From: Bryobacterales bacterium
GTDB lineage: Bacteria; Acidobacteriota; Terriglobia; Bryobacterales; UBA6623
Reading direction: 5' to 3'
Length of the DNA stretch: 58,918 nucleotides
Assembly (NCBI GenBank): GCA_028819215.1
Contig: JAPPMG010000013.1
Coordinates: forward strand, 1-58,918
The translations under genes were made by a program, and so were the position numbers. The stretch's first letter is position 1, and each line of letters opens with the position of its first letter. The notes under the pieces were generated by a model that worked only from the letters and a program-made list of their open reading frames with translations, was not told the DNA's origin and searched no databases. Shown piece after piece: positions 56,244 through 58,918 of the stretch.

Positions 56244-58877
56244 TCAGAATATGAACTTCAGGCCGAACTGAAACACCCTCGGCCTAGTCCCGCCCGCCAA
56301 GCTGGCGATTCGGCCAAAGTTAGGATTGCCCAGAACGGTGTTCGGCGCACCCAAGTTCTGAATGTTGAACGCGTTGAAGGTCTCGATGCGGAGTTCGACG
56401 CTGTAAGTCTCGCCGACCTGAACCCGCTTGAACAGCGAGATATCGACGTTCTGCACCGCCGGCGTATAGAGCACGTTCTTGCCGACATCGCCGTAAGAGA
56501 ACGACGGCGTGTCGAACGCAGCGGTGTTGAACCAGCGCGCCTCGGTCTGCGCGCCCGAGTGCGGGTCGCCGACGAGGTTCGGGCGGGCGTAGTTCCACCA
56601 CGCCACTTCGTTGCCTATGTTGGCCACGTCGCCGGTAACCGACAGGTTAGCCGGCTGGCCCGAGCGGAACTGCGCGATGGTGTTGAGCTGCCAGCCGCCC
56701 AGCACCTGCGACATCGGCCCGCTGCTGAGCAGGCTCTTGCCAGGTCCGAAGGGCAGCTCCCAAACTGCCGCGATCGACACGAAGTGCGGGATGTTATAGC
56801 CTGACGGCCCCTTGTTGTCCAGCGGTTCGTAATAGTTCTGCACGGCTGAACTCCCGCCAATGCCGTTCTCGGCGCCGAACCAGCCGCTCTGCGTGTCGAG
56901 CGACTTCGACCAGGTGTAGCTGATCAGCGCTTGGAAGCCGTTGGTGAAGCGCCGGTTGAGCTTCATCTGCAGAGAGTCGTACCAGCCTTGGCCATTGAAG
57001 TTCCCGTAGAACATGGTCGTCTGGTACGGAAACGGGCGCCGCTGGCGAACCTCCTCCGGCGAGCCCGGCCCAGCCGTGGTCGCGGTGTTCGCCGCGCCGT
57101 TGTGCTCCAGCCGCTTGGTGCGGCTGCCGACATAGGCGATCGAGAATGTCAAGTTGTTCTTCAGCTGTTCCTGGATCTCCACGTTCCACTGGTGCGAATA
57201 GGCGGGCTTGGTGCGCGGGTTCGCGTACCAACCCGCGCTGCCGAACGGCGACGGGTCGGGCAGCGGCGCGCCGCCTAGCTGGTTGGCTCGGCCGACGCTC
57301 GTGAGCGGCTCGCCGACCCCGTTGTACGCGGGCTGCGCAAACTGCTTGTCCGGCCACGTCCCGATCGACTGCTGGAACCCCTGCATGACGCCCGTCAAGC
57401 TGTCGTAGTTCACGCCGTAGCCGGCGCGCAGCACCGTCGTGTCGCGCAGACGCCAGGCGACGCCGACACGCGGCTGGAAGCCGTCGTGCGCAGGCTCGTA
57501 CATGTTCGGATCATTGGCCAGCCTGATGTGCTGGCCATTCGGCAGGTCGGCGAGGTTGCCGCTGCCGGGTATGCATGGCGCGATGCCGACCTGGGAGCAG
57601 GGGCCCGGCAGCACGCCACCGCCGATCAGCCAGTCTCCGGTGTCCCAATCGAAACCGTTCTGCATGCCACGGTTCATCCTGCCCACCCAGTAGGTGTCAT
57701 AGCGCAGGCCGATATTGACCGTCACCCTGCTGCTGGCCTTCCACTCGTCTTGCACGTACAGGCCCAGCGTCGGCCACGTGACGTTGTAGTTCTGGTTGCG
57801 AATCGTGTACTGCGCGGGAAAGCCCAGCAGAGCGGAGGCAACCGAGTTGCCGGTTGTTCCGGGGTTGAGCGGATCGGCCGTCTGGGCGTTGTTGAACGGA
57901 ACGCTATGCTGCGTTGTGAGCGCGTCGCGCTCTTGGCCGATATACATGCCTCCGAACTTGATGTTGTGGTTGCCCTTGATCCAGCTCACGCCCTCGCTGA
58001 CCATCCACTGCCAGTCCGTCTCCGGTCGCGGCGTGCTGATCCCCGGACTGCCGTAAGGCGCCTGAAGGCCGATTCCGGGCGGGCCGAACTCGTCAAGCCC
58101 GGCCCAGCCGTCCGCAGCCAGCGGGTCCATGCCGGCGGCGAGATCGGCCTGCGTGTTGAGTGCCTCACGCACCCACCCGAACTTGGTGTCGAGCACAACG
58201 TTGGTGCCCAGCAGATGCACCCAGCCGCCTGCGATGTTGCGCGGGCGGTTGCTGAAGATGCGGCCGTTCTTGACCGTCGCTGGAAGTGTCTGGGGGTTGT
58301 TCAGCTGGCTGTAGCGGAACCACAGGTTGTCGGCGTTGCCGAAGCGGTGGTCGACCTTGACCTGCATCGTGTTGTTGTCGCTCTGCTGCGGCCGGGTGTT
58401 GATCACATTGAAGGCCGGGCTGGAGACGTTGGGGTCAGGCCGGTCGAAATAGTTCTCGAAGTAGTTCCGCATCATCGGGTCGATGCGACCGCTGGGGACC
58501 GTGTTTTGCGGGAAGGGGTCCCGCACGAACGAGCCATCAGCCGCCGGGTTGGCGCGCGTGGTGCCTGGGTCGTAGATGACTTGGTCGAGGATCGCGTTCT
58601 GAAAATTGCCGGCAAGCTCGTCGTTGGTCGGATGGAAGTATGACTGCTGCTGCGAGCGGCGGTACTTCCAACCCTCCCACGCAAAGTGGAAGAAGGTCTT
58701 GTTGCGGACCACGGGGCCGCCGACAGCGGCGCCGTACTGGTTCTGGCGGAACGGCGTGGGACCGTCCCTTCCGGCATCCAGGAAGGGATTGCGCGAGTCG
58801 AACGCATCGTTGCGCAGGAACTCCCAAACCGCTCCGTGGAAGTCGTTGGTGCCCGACTTGGAGACTAGTACATCATC
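56244..58877 (-). pseudogene. Oar-like TonB-dependent receptor, 5' end lost
   Basis: The open frame gives about 877 residues of an Oar-like outer-membrane receptor. VSKSGTNDFHGAVWEFLRND, PFRQNQYGAAVGGPVVRNKT and FFHFAWEGWKYRR mark the end of the plug region. Barrel strands follow (VDHRFGNADNLWFRYSQLN, PTLGLYVQDEWKASSRVTVN, LRAGYGVNYDSLTGVMQG, LISYTWSKSLDTQSGWFGAE). The C-terminus VFQFGLKFIF has the terminal Phe needed for barrel assembly. The N-terminal signal peptide, carboxypeptidase-regulatory-like domain and most of the plug are missing. An in-frame TGA occurs at 58878-58880, where family similarity also stops. The gene looks interrupted at the right edge. It may import oligosaccharide or chelates. 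Confidence 0.82.
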
Positions 58878-58918
58878 TCACTTAATCTGTCGGATTTGGA
58901 TACAGACTCTCCAGCTTG
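58866..58918. mobile_element. foreign sequence at the right window edge, probable IS end
   Basis: The last ~53 bases are AT-richer than the receptor gene and introduce stop codons into its frame just upstream of the conserved VSKSGT segment. Where Oar proteins have a Gly-rich NVVTKSG stretch, this sequence has none. A mobile element end or a chimeric contig tip are the simplest explanations. The family cannot be named. Confidence 0.35.

Noticed and set aside
57486..58643. 385-codon plus-strand frame opposite the TonB receptor
   Set aside because: Antisense of a well-supported receptor gene; no motif, no RBS.

Overview
The window is high-GC DNA (roughly 60-65% by eye) with the gene repertoire of an Acidobacteriota bacterium of the Bryobacterales/Solibacter type. 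The reasons are the Oar-like TonB receptor, several FG-GAP/ASPIC-UnbV (CRTAC1) proteins, paired PSD1 (DUF1549/DUF1553) and DUF1501 genes, a haem-c plus copper monooxygenase protein, and a lone periplasmic PQQ dehydrogenase. The phylum is inferred from gene content; there is no rRNA gene.

Layout. 1-7360: a leftward type IV secretion/conjugation operon in the order virB2, B3, B4, B9, B10, B5, B6, B8, behind a good sigma70-like promoter. virB8 is cut at the left edge by what looks like an IS21-family end. 7664-17182: an accessory island with a frameshifted HigBA pair, an AAA ATPase + DUF4276 pair (anti-phage-like), a TOTE-type primase-helicase, a HExxH protein, an AbiEii-like nucleotidyltransferase with an altered active site, and an MntA gene beside a truncated HepT. 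17604-19886: a quinohaemoprotein dehydrogenase. 20053-21835 and 27639-29631: two divergent copies of the same two-gene module (XRE/pseudo-ImmA regulator plus PIN/DUF3368-like protein). They bracket a redox and sulfatase cluster (22076-27317).

29951-33080: malate synthase and a DUF29 gene. 33225-40532: a PSD1, DUF1501, GH29 fucosidase and Gfo/Idh set, suggesting use of fucose-containing, possibly sulfated glycans together with the upstream sulfatase. 40700-43121: a tRNA-Thr with two helix mismatches, a frameshifted AbiEii-pentapeptide gene with an unknown partner, and a SRPBCC protein. 43299-48420: a DUF3604 protein, an exported flavodoxin, ketopantoate reductase and a RelE/ParE-type TA pair. 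48713-58877: tRNA-Gln, two CRTAC1 proteins, a TPR protein, an eight-haem cytochrome and a TonB receptor whose 5' end is lost at the right edge.

Two themes stand out. First, many toxin or protease genes carry visible damage at catalytic positions, while the TOTE gene and the ATPase-DUF4276 pair look intact. Second, the duplicated XRE/pseudo-ImmA + PIN module, with a palindrome sitting on its own -35 box, is the best candidate for an undescribed regulatory or defence system. All family names come from reading motifs in the translated sequence; no database search was possible.
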